A stretch of DNA of 63,606 nucleotides from Desulfobacula sp. (GTDB lineage Bacteria; Desulfobacterota; Desulfobacteria; Desulfobacterales; Desulfobacteraceae), in the NCBI RefSeq assembly GCF_030611305.1, contig NZ_JAUWQB010000009.1, forward strand, positions 1 to 63,606. The letters run 5' to 3'. The position numbers were made by a program, and so were the translations under genes. Below are positions 53,151 through 62,723 of the stretch, piece after piece. Under the pieces are notes generated by a model, which saw only the letters and a list, made by a program, of their open reading frames with translations, had not been told where the DNA came from and did no database searches. Every line of letters begins with the position of its first letter. Within the stretch, counting starts at the first letter, position 1.

Positions 53151-54128
53151 ATGGTAAACATTTTGATAAATTCCACAAACCGACTGCTCGTTTCTGTAAC
53201 AATCCTTGTGCTAAGTTGTCCGGTTGGTGCTTATGCGGCAGAACAGGTCGTATTGGGCGGTGGAGATAAACCTTGGTGGTATTGGCCGCTCATCTTATTT
53301 ATTTTTTGCTTTGGCCTTGGCATATTGGCTGTGATGGCCGGTGTTGGAGGAGGCGTTCTTTATGTTCCGCTTGTCAGTGGTTTTTTCCCATTTCACATTG
53401 ATTTTGTCAGGGGCGTCGGTTTAATGGTTGCCCTTGCAGGAGCTCTGGCCGCAGGTCCTGGACTGCTTCGTCGAAATCTGGCAAATCTTCGCCTTGCTCT
53501 GCCTGTAGCATTGATTGCATCAACATTTTCCATCATCGGTGCCATGCTGGGTTTATATTTGTCCGCACTGAATCCGGATATTATTCAGGTTTGCCTTGGG
53601 GCGACTATCGTGGGCATTGCCGCATTGCTTATTTTTTCAAAAAATTCTGAAAAACCAATTGTAACCAACCAGGATGCGATTAGTCACGCATTGGGATTAG
53701 GCGGTGTCTATTGGGATGAGGGCGCCAGGGAAAATGTTGAATGGAAAACCCACCGGACAGTGTTGGGTTTTTTCATGTTCATCCTGATTGGGCTTGTGGC
53801 AGGAATGTTTGGACTGGGTGCAGGATGGGCTAATGTTCCAGTACTCAACCTTATGATGGGCGCACCATTGAAAATTTCAGTAGCTACAAGCAAATTTTTG
53901 CTGTCCATTACTGACACATCTGCAGCCTGGATATATATGAACCGGGGATGTGTTATCCCCCTGATCGGGGTCCCGTCCATTGTCGGCTTAATGCTCGGGT
54001 CTTTGTTAGGCGTAAGGCTGCTTGCCATAGCCAAGCCCAAGATGATTCGTTATTTTGTTATTGTTGTCCTGTTGTTTGCAGGGCTTAAAGCCATGGATAA
54101 AGGCCTGGGCCTGGGACTATTGGGATGA
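53151..54128 (+). CDS. TauE/SafE-family (TSUP) anion permease
   Basis: 325 residues with AGGAG upstream. It has a leader-like first hydrophobic segment ending in AYAA, then about eight membrane segments in two halves. The family repeats appear as AVMAGVGGGVLYVPLVSGFF and GLVAGMFGLGAGWANVPVLN. Relatives export sulfite, sulfoacetate or organosulfur compounds, or import such anions. It is divergent from the relay operon, 101 bases away, with overlapping promoters, and heads an operon with a small membrane protein and two regulators. A sulfur-compound substrate is family-based, not shown. Confidence 0.88.
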   Translation: MVNILINSTNRLLVSVTILVLSCPVGAYAAEQVVLGGGDKPWWYWPLILFIFCFGLGILAVMAGVGGGVLYVPLVSGFFPFHIDFVRGVGLMVALAGALAAGPGLLRRNLANLRLALPVALIASTFSIIGAMLGLYLSALNPDIIQVCLGATIVGIAALLIFSKNSEKPIVTNQDAISHALGLGGVYWDEGARENVEWKTHRTVLGFFMFILIGLVAGMFGLGAGWANVPVLNLMMGAPLKISVATSKFLLSITDTSAAWIYMNRGCVIPLIGVPSIVGLMLGSLLGVRLLAIAKPKMIRYFVIVVLLFAGLKAMDKGLGLGLLG

Positions 54129-54177
54129 CCAATTTATCAATATACATGAATTTAAATTTTAGGAGTAAAATAATAAT

Positions 54178-54606
54178 ATGACTGCACAAGCTAATTTGGC
54201 ATCAAGGCCTTCAAAAGAACAGGTTATTTATGCTAATATACTGGTAATAGGCGTATGGATCGGTCTTGCGTTATTGTTTGTAACGTATTTTATTTATCTT
54301 TCAGGACTCATGCCTTCCCATGTGGATATGACTTTGATTACGCAAAACTGGGATAAAGGGGTGAACGAATATCTGGAGATTACCCATTCGCCTCATGGAT
54401 GGGGATGGCTGGCATTACTTGGGAACGGTGATTTTTTAAATTACATTGGGTTGGTATTTCTTGCCTTGCTGACCATTGTTTGCTATCTGGTGCTAATAAA
54501 AGGGTATGTTACAAAAAAAGACTGGATTTATGCCGCAATTGCCTTCCTTGAGGTTGCGGTTTTATCCATTGCAGCCTCTGGGCTTTTGGGAAGTGGAGGC
54601 CATTAG
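54178..54606 (+). CDS. Small membrane protein, probable TauE partner
   Basis: 142 residues with three membrane segments near 20-44, 85-108 and 113-136 and an extracytoplasmic loop containing HSPHGWGWLALLGNGDF. TauE permeases are often followed by DUF1634-type proteins with this topology; I judge membership likely but not certain. It lies 49 bases after the permease gene, with AGGAG 12 bases before the ATG. Confidence 0.75.
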   Translation: MTAQANLASRPSKEQVIYANILVIGVWIGLALLFVTYFIYLSGLMPSHVDMTLITQNWDKGVNEYLEITHSPHGWGWLALLGNGDFLNYIGLVFLALLTIVCYLVLIKGYVTKKDWIYAAIAFLEVAVLSIAASGLLGSGGH

Positions 54607-54673
54607 TATCCATGACGTTATTTAGCGAACACTTATGCGTATACCTTATACAGGACAATTTAAAAGGTGACTT

Positions 54674-55474
54674 ATGAAAAAAGACAAATTAACGATATTG
54701 CTGGTAGATGACAATGAAAAATTTCTTAACTCCATGGCCCAAAGGGCTAAACTGAGAGAATACAATGTTTTAACAGCGACCAATGGAGAACAGGCATTGG
54801 AGATGGCATCAAAGCAAACCATTCATATCGCAGTGGTTGACCAGCAGATGCCTGGAATGGAAGGACTGGTAGTCATTACCAAACTGAAAGCAATTGCACC
54901 GGATATTAAAACGCTGCTGTTGACAGGTCATGGGGATGAAAAACTAAAAGAGGCAACCCAGGCCCTTAACTCTACATATTTTGATAAAGAGGATATTTCC
55001 GGTTTCTGGGATTTCTTGGCCAATCTTTCTTTGGGAGAAATTAATATTTTGCTGGTGGATGATAACCCTAAGTTTCTTAAAATTTTGGCTGACAGGATAA
55101 AATTAAAAGGCCATGAGCCTTTGACGGCACTGAACGGGAAAGAAGCCCTGGAAATTATGGAAAGCAACCGGATACATCTTGCTATTGTCGATCAGCAAAT
55201 GCCGGATATAGACGGTCTGGTCCTGATTACACAATTGAAAAAGATTGACCCGGCCATAAAGACAATGCTATTGACGGGCCATGGGGATGAGAAACTAAAA
55301 GAGGCAACCCAAGCGCTTAACTCTTCCTATTTTGAAAAAGAGGATATGGGAAGCTTTTGGGGGTTTTTCCGAAAAATTCTTAAAAGTTTAGAAACAACCA
55401 TGGCGGCTGCCGGAATGGCTGAAGGTGGCGATCACGAAGATGCTTTAAAAATAAAAGGTTCCAAAAAAGATTAA
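54674..55474 (+). CDS. Tandem receiver protein (REC-REC)
   Basis: 266 residues: two receivers of about 115 residues each, then a short charged tail. Each has VDDN, a phosphorylation site in VVDQQMPG or IVDQQMPD, and LLTGHGDEKLKEATQALNS followed by YF(D/E)KED. The lysine is kept, but the proline that normally follows it is replaced by Glu in both. The second half of each domain is nearly identical at the DNA level too, pointing to recent duplication or gene conversion. No output domain. The next gene starts immediately after the stop with no gap. Confidence 0.9.
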   Translation: MKKDKLTILLVDDNEKFLNSMAQRAKLREYNVLTATNGEQALEMASKQTIHIAVVDQQMPGMEGLVVITKLKAIAPDIKTLLLTGHGDEKLKEATQALNSTYFDKEDISGFWDFLANLSLGEINILLVDDNPKFLKILADRIKLKGHEPLTALNGKEALEIMESNRIHLAIVDQQMPDIDGLVLITQLKKIDPAIKTMLLTGHGDEKLKEATQALNSSYFEKEDMGSFWGFFRKILKSLETTMAAAGMAEGGDHEDALKIKGSKKD

Positions 55475-56953
55475 ATGATCAATCCCGCAAAAAAAATTCT
55501 GCTTGTAGATGATGAAGAAAGGCTATTGAATTCAATGGCACAACGCTTGGTGTTGATGGGATTTGAGGTTATGAAAGCTTCATCAGGTACAAAAGCTGTT
55601 GAAATAGCTAAGAAAACGCAGATTGATCTGGCAATTGTTGATTTAAAAATGCCTGATATGGATGGGTTAAAAACGATTACCCGGCTAAAAGAGATCATCC
55701 CGGACCTGGAAACAGTCCTTCTGACTGGTTACGGAAGTGAAAAAACTAAACAGAAAACCCAAAATCTTGGTTCCGGGTATTTTGAAAAAGATTCAATGGG
55801 AGATCTCTGGGATTTGATTAAAAAATTTAATACTCAGGGAGATGTGGTTGTCATTAAACCGTCGTCTTCGACATCTTCTTATCAACACAAAAATGACTAT
55901 TTAAAAAAACATTTTAATCCCAGCCAGATTGAAGCTATGAGTGACCCTTTTGAAAAAAGAACTGATCAGAAAATCCCAAAAGGTCATATTGATTCCATTG
56001 GCAGAAGTTTTGGAGATCTACCAAAAATTATCGGGGAAACCCCGGAGATGCAGCGATTGCGGAAAGATATTGAACGGTTGTCCGATCTTGACTGTTCAAT
56101 AATCATCCGGGGAGAAACAGGTACCGGTAAAGAATTAGCTTCCAGGGCCATCCATAAGCTGAGCTATCGAAAAGACCAACGATTCCTGGCATTCAACTGC
56201 GGTTGTTTCAGCAATGATTTTCATTTTAATGAACTCTTGGGTTCCTTAGAGGAATCTGCATCCCATTTCGGCTCTAAAAAAAAAGGAACGGAGGGAAAGG
56301 GTTTCGTCGGAACGATCCTGTTGGATTATTTTGAAACTATACCCAGTAAAACACAACAAGAAATGACGAAAATAATTGATAAGAAGGCTATGACTCGTTT
56401 GACTGATACGGCTGATGTGTCAATGGATATTCGTTTTATTGTTGCTACTCATCAAGATCTTAAGAAAAAAGTTGAACAAGGAAAATTTAATGAGGATTTA
56501 TATCACAAACTAAATGCTATTGAGATGGCAGTGCCTTCTTTGCGGGAACGCAGGGATGATATTTTCCCGCTATGCAGTTATTTTTTGAGTAAATTAAATA
56601 TCGAATTTGAAAAGAATATCGAATTTTTTTCAGATGAAGTGTTTTCCATATTTTTGTCCTATCCTTTTCCTGGTAATGTTCGTGAGTTGAAACACATCAT
56701 CGAAAGAGCCGTGATACTGGCAGACAGCAAAACCATAGAACTTGTACATCTTCCTGAACGGCTCAGAAAAAAAGTATCCACTTTCCGTTCAATTGAAAGC
56801 AAACCGCTTTTTACCCTTAAGGAAATGGAACAAAACCATATCATCAAAGCAATCAAATTCACCAAGGGCAACAAGTCAAAAACTGCCGAGCTTTTAGGTA
56901 TAAGCCGTGCAGCTCTATGGAGAAAACTCAAGCATATCAACGCTGAAAGATAA
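55475..56953 (+). CDS. NtrC-like regulator with degenerate AAA+ domain
   Basis: 492 residues: receiver (AIVDLKMPDMDG; YFEKDS with Asp in place of the usual Pro), AAA+ and Fis-type helix-turn-helix. Walker A GETGTGKE is intact at 213-220. The Walker B segment reads TILLDYFE, so Tyr285 replaces the catalytic Glu, and the place of GAFTGA (about 253-270) has EESASHFGSKK. The helix-turn-helix NKSKTAELLGISRAALWRKL is well conserved. It should bind DNA and perhaps ATP but not remodel sigma-54, similar in principle to TyrR- or HupR-type members. Its receiver most resembles those of the tandem receiver gene just before it. Confidence 0.92.
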   Translation: MINPAKKILLVDDEERLLNSMAQRLVLMGFEVMKASSGTKAVEIAKKTQIDLAIVDLKMPDMDGLKTITRLKEIIPDLETVLLTGYGSEKTKQKTQNLGSGYFEKDSMGDLWDLIKKFNTQGDVVVIKPSSSTSSYQHKNDYLKKHFNPSQIEAMSDPFEKRTDQKIPKGHIDSIGRSFGDLPKIIGETPEMQRLRKDIERLSDLDCSIIIRGETGTGKELASRAIHKLSYRKDQRFLAFNCGCFSNDFHFNELLGSLEESASHFGSKKKGTEGKGFVGTILLDYFETIPSKTQQEMTKIIDKKAMTRLTDTADVSMDIRFIVATHQDLKKKVEQGKFNEDLYHKLNAIEMAVPSLRERRDDIFPLCSYFLSKLNIEFEKNIEFFSDEVFSIFLSYPFPGNVRELKHIIERAVILADSKTIELVHLPERLRKKVSTFRSIESKPLFTLKEMEQNHIIKAIKFTKGNKSKTAELLGISRAALWRKLKHINAER

Positions 56954-57061
56954 TCACTGAGGAAGAATAATAGATTCCGTACAAGTGAACTGAAAAGGTG
57001 AGTGGTCAAGTATAATATTAGACTGAATTTTTCAGATAAATGAACTGGGCTAAAATATATA

Positions 57062-59017
57062 TTACAACAATTTTAAGTTCCAGTTCCAGAGGCCGGGCCG
57101 GTTCTTTATTTTTATACCACGGGGTATAGTTTCATGGATATTGACAAAGAGTGAAAACCCGGCTTTTGTAAGCGCTTCTTTTTTAGAGGTTAAATCCAGA
57201 TACCAATTGGGGAAAACAAAATAATTACTGTTTTGTTTTGTTATCCAGGCTGTTTCACCCATAGGGCTTGTAAATGCCTGGTTTGTTTTAAGGTCTTTTG
57301 AAATGATTCTTGAGATACCTAGTGGCCAGTTGCCGTAAATGACAACCCCAAGTGGCAGCTCACAAGTCTCAGGCAGAGAACAAAATGTTTCCTGGTCAAG
57401 CTCCGGGCTGACAATGGCACCGGAGAATCCATATAGTTTTAATAGATTTACCGTCATGCTGTTGGTAATATTGCAAAAGGGCCCTGCCCAGATATTTAAT
57501 TGCTTTGGATTTTTAAAAAGAGAGATCTGCCAGACTGCATTTAAGACAAAGTTTTTTGCTCCTTTTTTTATGGCTTTGGCAATATATTCAGAGCATATTC
57601 TTTCTTCACCCGGAAACAAAAGAGGATCCAGCCACAACCAGTTCCTGGCTGAAGGGGGCATAGAATATCCCTGGGTTGAAATCCACACACCCGTCTGGGT
57701 ATTCGCATGACTTTGTCGAACTTTTCCTCTCGAAATAGTAATTTCCTGTATCTTGCTTTTTGATTTGACAACTTTTTTTTGAGGAGTCTTATTATATTTT
57801 TTTTCAGCAGGTCGAATCGTTGTTTTTTCCAAACCGGCAAGTTCAGCATCAAGGCTTTTAATAACATTTGCAAGCTCTGATCCTCTCCGGTCTATGATAT
57901 AAACCGGCGTCCCTTTTTTAATTTTAAATTTAGACTTTTTGTTTAAATAAAACTTTCCTTTTTTGGGGACAGCCCGGGTGACTTTTTGAATGCCATGGAA
58001 TAGATCATCCTCATACCCGATTCTTAGAAGATCCGAAGGGAAGAGCTCTTCTCTTGTAATAAAATATGGGGATGCAGGGTTTTGTATCCTTCCTGCAAAA
58101 AGTCCTGAGCCTGTTTCCGACAAGTGATCCAAAGGATTCATCATCCTCTGGGATAAAAGATTATAATGGGTAAATTCTCTTCCCATGGCATAATCAAGGT
58201 ATAAAAGAGCTTCCTTTTTCTTTTTGGGGTCATCGCGTAATAACTTATATGCTTTAACCGTGTAATAAACATAATGGGGGCTTTTTTTTCGGCCTTCAAT
58301 CTTCCAGGTCGTTATTTGAGGAATTGTCTTTAATACTTTTACAAGTACATCAGCAGAAAAATCCATACATGAAAAATGTCTTTTTTTGTGACCTTTCTGA
58401 TCATACATTCTCCTGCAGGGCTGAACACATCTGCCCCGAAGAGAGCTTTTCCCGCCAAACCATGAACTCCAATAGCATCGTCCTGAAATACTATAGCACA
58501 GTGCCCCGTGGATAAATACTTCAAGTTCAATATCTTCGGGAGTGTTTCGGGCCATTTTTTTTATCTCATCAATGGTAAATTCTCTGGGTAGAACAACCCT
58601 TTTGAATCCCAATCGTTTTGAAGTTTTTAATCCGGAAGGGAATGTGCAGTTACCAAGAGTGGAAAGGTGAAATTCTTTTTTAAAACCTGCTTTTTTAGCC
58701 AGGTTCAGCATGGCAAGATCCTGAACAATCAGGGCATCAAAATCAACAAATCTACAGAGTTTGCCAAGAATCTTAAAGACTTTTTCCTGTTCAGATTCTT
58801 TGATAATAGAATTAAATGCAATATAGACTTGGATATTTTTGGATTTGGCAAGTTTTGTTAAACCTGCCAGCTCTTCGATACTGAAATTTTGGGCCTCCAT
58901 GCGTGCGGAAAATATTTTCAGACCGCAATAGATTGCATCGGCGCCGGCGGCAATGGCCGCAAGAAAACAATTTTTATCACCTGCAGGTGCAAGGATTCTG
59001 GGATTATTTATAGTCAT
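57062..59017 (-). CDS. Peptidase U32 family protein
   Basis: 651 residues from the ATG at 59017, which has AAAGG just upstream; a TTG at 59032 is the only longer start. The N-terminal 330 residues are the U32 barrel: ILAPAGDKNCFLAAIAAGAD, VFIHGALCYSISGRCY and RGRCVQPCRRMY, with the four cysteines expected for an iron-sulfur cluster as in RlhA, TrhP and UbiU/V. The C-terminal half has extra domains of unknown role. Modern evidence links the family to RNA or quinone hydroxylation rather than proteolysis; the function in this anaerobe is open. Confidence 0.88.
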   Translation of the reverse strand: MTINNPRILAPAGDKNCFLAAIAAGADAIYCGLKIFSARMEAQNFSIEELAGLTKLAKSKNIQVYIAFNSIIKESEQEKVFKILGKLCRFVDFDALIVQDLAMLNLAKKAGFKKEFHLSTLGNCTFPSGLKTSKRLGFKRVVLPREFTIDEIKKMARNTPEDIELEVFIHGALCYSISGRCYWSSWFGGKSSLRGRCVQPCRRMYDQKGHKKRHFSCMDFSADVLVKVLKTIPQITTWKIEGRKKSPHYVYYTVKAYKLLRDDPKKKKEALLYLDYAMGREFTHYNLLSQRMMNPLDHLSETGSGLFAGRIQNPASPYFITREELFPSDLLRIGYEDDLFHGIQKVTRAVPKKGKFYLNKKSKFKIKKGTPVYIIDRRGSELANVIKSLDAELAGLEKTTIRPAEKKYNKTPQKKVVKSKSKIQEITISRGKVRQSHANTQTGVWISTQGYSMPPSARNWLWLDPLLFPGEERICSEYIAKAIKKGAKNFVLNAVWQISLFKNPKQLNIWAGPFCNITNSMTVNLLKLYGFSGAIVSPELDQETFCSLPETCELPLGVVIYGNWPLGISRIISKDLKTNQAFTSPMGETAWITKQNSNYFVFPNWYLDLTSKKEALTKAGFSLFVNIHETIPRGIKIKNRPGLWNWNLKLL

Positions 59018-59051
59018 TAAGCCTTTGTCCAATTTAATTTAAATAGAGAGT

Positions 59052-59080
59052 AGTATGGCAATTTTAGTAAAATTTGTCAA
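59052..59080 (-). promoter_or_regulatory. Sigma-70-type promoter for the U32 gene
   Basis: Minus strand TTGACA, 17 bases, CATACT. It would start transcription near 59045, a leader of about 28 bases. Confidence 0.45.
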
Positions 59081-59279
59081 AATAATGAGAATGCAAATCA
59101 AGATAGGTCCAGTCGCTAAAATAAGTATTATAAAATACAACTGAAGTTTCAGTTATAATATTTGGAAACCTTATATGTTCTTGTCTCTTATATATTTTTA
59201 TGGTATGGATTTTTTGTCCATTTAATTTTTGTTATGATTATTTAGAGGCGGCTTTTTTATATATAAGAGGAGTATAACT

Positions 59280-60692
59280 ATGAAACAGATGAAGCAACTT
59301 ATTGATCGAATTATCAGTCGGGTCAATGTTAATTTAAGCGAGTTTGATTTTGATACTGAGAGTTTCGTAACAAATTCCATTGATTATGAAAAGCTTTTGA
59401 AATTTTATGCATTTTATGGGATCACATCTCGTCATCCCCTTTATTTTCATTTTAAAAACTCAAATGTTGCGGGCAGCTATTTTCTTGGAAAATGTTATGT
59501 GGGGCGATCTGCCATATATAAAAGCGATGTTAGAGGTGATGAATTAAAAAGAAAGGGTGACAATATCCGTTGTGCAAAGAACATTCCCCTTGTTGAAGAT
59601 GAAATGATCACAATCAGAGATAGCCTTCTTTATAAAACGCTTGTTCACAGTAACTCTCACAATCTTGAAAGTCCTGAACAGTTTGGTATTCATAATACAA
59701 TCTCGGCTCATTACGTCAATATTCACGGGACAACCCTTGAGGGCTGTTTTTTAGGCCCTTTCGCGACCGTGGATCTTATGAATCTTCATTCCTGCATCGT
59801 GGGTGAATTTTCATATGTTCAGGCAGGTGAGCTTTTCCATAGAAAAATTGATCCTGGAACCGTGTGGGTACGAAGTCCTAATTTTGAATTTAAATATAAG
59901 TTTAAAAAAGATATTCTGGATAATTTTGTCGGGGTAAATTCTTCATACCAGCCCCGTGGCATTATCTATGATTTTGTTAAAGAACGGGAGCAGGATTATG
60001 AAAAACTATTTGATGTAATGAATCTTGAACCGATTAAAGCCCCGGATAGTTCTGCTGTCAACAGATATGCTGTGGTTCAGGGTAAAATAAACATCGGTGA
60101 AAATGTTCTTGTAGCTCAACGGGCTTTTTTGGATAATGCTGTAATGGGAGATGGGTCAAATGCTCAGGAAAACACTTATATTATTCATTCAAAGCTTGCA
60201 GAAAAGTGTATAACGGCTCATGGTGGGAAAATAATTCATGCAGATATTGGTCTTGAAACCTTTGTCGGGTTCAATGCATTTTTAAATGGAAAACCCGATG
60301 CACGAATTGAAATTGGCGAAGGATGTATTGTGATGCCACACACCATCATAGATTCTGATAGCCCTATCAAAATACCGGCTGAACACCTGATCTGGGGATT
60401 TATCGGTTCTGAAGAGGATATAAAAAATCATACGATTGCACTGGATGATCTTGCTGAAGTACGAGATACCCTGAGAATAGGAAAAATGGTTTTCACTGGT
60501 AAGGGCTCTGTTTTTATTGATGCTTTTCGGAGAAGAATTAATCAGATTTTATTAACAAATGGTGCTCTGTTTCACAAAGGCGAAGAACGGGGTCATGCTC
60601 AGGATGATCAAAACATATCCTTTAATATTATTCAGCCATATAGAACAGGAGAGCGTAATGGGTTGTACCCCTCTATCAGAATTACGCCATAG
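59280..60692 (+). CDS. Left-handed beta-helix (hexapeptide-repeat) protein
   Basis: 470 residues, with AGGAG before the ATG. Hexapeptide-type repeats occur around 150-200 (NIHGTTLEGCFLGPFATVD) and 260-370 (KINIGENVLVAQRAFLDNAV, EIGEGCIVMPHTIIDS). Such folds are found in acyltransferases, nucleotidyltransferases and carbonic anhydrases. The His residues near 325 and 354 could be catalytic or metal-binding. I cannot assign a substrate. The molybdopterin oxidoreductase gene follows after 50 bases, so the two may be co-transcribed. Confidence 0.75.
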   Translation: MKQMKQLIDRIISRVNVNLSEFDFDTESFVTNSIDYEKLLKFYAFYGITSRHPLYFHFKNSNVAGSYFLGKCYVGRSAIYKSDVRGDELKRKGDNIRCAKNIPLVEDEMITIRDSLLYKTLVHSNSHNLESPEQFGIHNTISAHYVNIHGTTLEGCFLGPFATVDLMNLHSCIVGEFSYVQAGELFHRKIDPGTVWVRSPNFEFKYKFKKDILDNFVGVNSSYQPRGIIYDFVKEREQDYEKLFDVMNLEPIKAPDSSAVNRYAVVQGKINIGENVLVAQRAFLDNAVMGDGSNAQENTYIIHSKLAEKCITAHGGKIIHADIGLETFVGFNAFLNGKPDARIEIGEGCIVMPHTIIDSDSPIKIPAEHLIWGFIGSEEDIKNHTIALDDLAEVRDTLRIGKMVFTGKGSVFIDAFRRRINQILLTNGALFHKGEERGHAQDDQNISFNIIQPYRTGERNGLYPSIRITP

Positions 60693-60742
60693 ATTGTTCT
60701 TGTTAAAAAGTAGGGTTAAGTTTTCTTAAAAAAAGTAATCCA

Positions 60743-62722
60743 ATGAAAAAACAAGTAAGCATTTCTTGTCCAATGGACTGTTGTGATCTTTGCAGATTTG
60801 TTGTCACAGTTGAAGAAGGACAAATTACAAAGCTTGAAGGAGACCCTCATCATCCTGTTACAAAGGGATTTACCTGTAAGAAAGGTAAAGATCTTGTTCA
60901 AAGGATGTTACATCCGGACAGGATAAGACATCCTCTGATTAAAAAGAACGATCAGTTTTTCAAAGCCTCTTATGAAGAAGTCCTTGATATAATTGCTGAT
61001 AAACTTACGTCTATTAAAGAGAATTTTGGAACAAAGGCTATTCTAAATTACACCAGTGATGGATACGGTGGCAGTAAAAACAGGATTCAGAGTATATTTT
61101 TCAATTGTTTTGGAGGGGTGACACAGCCCCAGGGAAGCCTTTGCTGGGGGGCCGGGATTGCAGCACAGCAATATGATTTTGGCAGTTCCAAAGGGCATTT
61201 TCCGGATGATGTTTTAAATGCCGATACCATTCTTGTGTGGGGCAGAAATCCTAAATACACCAGTATCCATTTGTATACATTGCTTAAACAGGCACGGAAA
61301 AAGGGCAGCCGCATTATTGTTATTGATCCTGTAAAAACAGCAACCGCCAAAGCATTTGATGACTATATCCGGATCAGGCCTTCAACAGATGGTGCCCTTG
61401 CTCTTGCCATGGCCAACACGATCATTGAAAATAGTCTTTATGATAAAAGCTTTGTTGAAAAATATGTTCTGGGGTTTAACCGGTTTAAAGCATATGCATC
61501 CGGATTTACCCTTAAAAGAGCAGAGCAGATTACCCGAATCAGTGCCAAAACCATCGAGGCCATGGCATTGCAATATGCTAGATCAAAAACAGCATCCATC
61601 TATATCGGGTTCGGCATGCAGCGTTACCACAATGGCGGAAACAATATCAGATGTATTGATGCTTTGGCAGCCGTTACAGGTAAAATAGGGAAAAAAGGCT
61701 GCGGTGTTAACTATGCAGCAAGATCCATCAGCCCTTACCTCTATGATTTGGACAGGAAAAGCGGGATTCATGCAAAGAATAAACGGCTTTTTACGGTGGG
61801 GAAGTTGGGACAGTTTTTAGAGACCGCAAATGATCCGCCTGTCAAGGCCATTTTTGTTGCATATGGAAATCCGCTGACACAGAGTCCTGATCTTGAAAAA
61901 ACAGTCAAAAATTTTTCCCGGGTTGAGTTTAAGGTTGTGTTTGACCATTTCATGACAGATACTGCTAAACAGGCCGATATTGTTCTTCCGGCGGCTTTTG
62001 TGTTTGAACAGGATGATCTTTTTGCGACGTCTATGTATTCTCCTGTGTTAAACTATTCACAAAAGGCGGTTGATCCGCCTGAAGGGCTTATGCCTGAGTT
62101 TGAATTTTATCTGAAACTGGCAAAAAAAGTCGGGTTGGAAAATCTTGGATTCAAGGATTCCGAAGCGTATTTGAGAAAGAGTGCGCAACCCTTTCTGGAC
62201 AAGCTTGGAAAAAGGTTTGCCCAATTGCCCGGTGCATATTTAAGAATAGAAACAGATAAAATTGCCTGGGAAAATAAAGTTTTTAAAACGCCTTCGGGGA
62301 AAATCGAACTTTATAGTGAACAAGCATTACAGGATGGGCTTTCACCGCTTCCAAGCTTTATAGAACCCAGTGGTGGAAACGATCAGTTCCCATTAAGGCT
62401 TTTGACCTGCCACACGATTGATTCCATGCATTCTCAAGGGTTTGTATTCAATGATGAAGTGCCAAACGTGTACTTAAACCGGAAAACAGCAGAGAAATTT
62501 GCCGTTGAAAAGGAATCTTATGTGTTTGTAAAAGGAGAGAAAGCAAAAATAAAGGTAAGGTTATGCATTGATAAAGCTATTTGTGACAGCACCGCTTTTA
62601 TTTACCAGGGCTTTTGGCATAAAAGCGGTGCTGTAAATTATCTGACAAAATCCGTGATTTCAGATATGGGTAAGCAGGCTGCCTATTACGACAGCTTCTG
62701 CACAATTGAAAAAATCGACTGA
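60743..62722 (+). CDS. Molybdopterin (DMSO-reductase family) oxidoreductase, [4Fe-4S]-containing
   Basis: 659 residues without a Tat signal, so cytoplasmic. The N-terminus has CPMDCCDLC and a later Cys in FTCKKGKDL, forming the [4Fe-4S] site. QGSLCWGAG near 131-139 places Cys135 where the metal ligand is often found. LVWGRNPKYTSIH and VIDPVKTATAKAFDDYIRI are cofactor-binding motifs, and the C-terminal domain begins near 550 with LLTCHTIDSMHSQGF. No electron-transfer or membrane subunit is next to it. It could be a reductase, dehydrogenase or hydratase; the substrate cannot be inferred. Confidence 0.9.
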   Translation: MKKQVSISCPMDCCDLCRFVVTVEEGQITKLEGDPHHPVTKGFTCKKGKDLVQRMLHPDRIRHPLIKKNDQFFKASYEEVLDIIADKLTSIKENFGTKAILNYTSDGYGGSKNRIQSIFFNCFGGVTQPQGSLCWGAGIAAQQYDFGSSKGHFPDDVLNADTILVWGRNPKYTSIHLYTLLKQARKKGSRIIVIDPVKTATAKAFDDYIRIRPSTDGALALAMANTIIENSLYDKSFVEKYVLGFNRFKAYASGFTLKRAEQITRISAKTIEAMALQYARSKTASIYIGFGMQRYHNGGNNIRCIDALAAVTGKIGKKGCGVNYAARSISPYLYDLDRKSGIHAKNKRLFTVGKLGQFLETANDPPVKAIFVAYGNPLTQSPDLEKTVKNFSRVEFKVVFDHFMTDTAKQADIVLPAAFVFEQDDLFATSMYSPVLNYSQKAVDPPEGLMPEFEFYLKLAKKVGLENLGFKDSEAYLRKSAQPFLDKLGKRFAQLPGAYLRIETDKIAWENKVFKTPSGKIELYSEQALQDGLSPLPSFIEPSGGNDQFPLRLLTCHTIDSMHSQGFVFNDEVPNVYLNRKTAEKFAVEKESYVFVKGEKAKIKVRLCIDKAICDSTAFIYQGFWHKSGAVNYLTKSVISDMGKQAAYYDSFCTIEKID

Positions 62723-62723
62723 T

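Noticed and set aside
60743-62722. Formate dehydrogenase
   Set aside because: No selenocysteine codon context and no partner subunits were seen; the family is too broad to assign a substrate.
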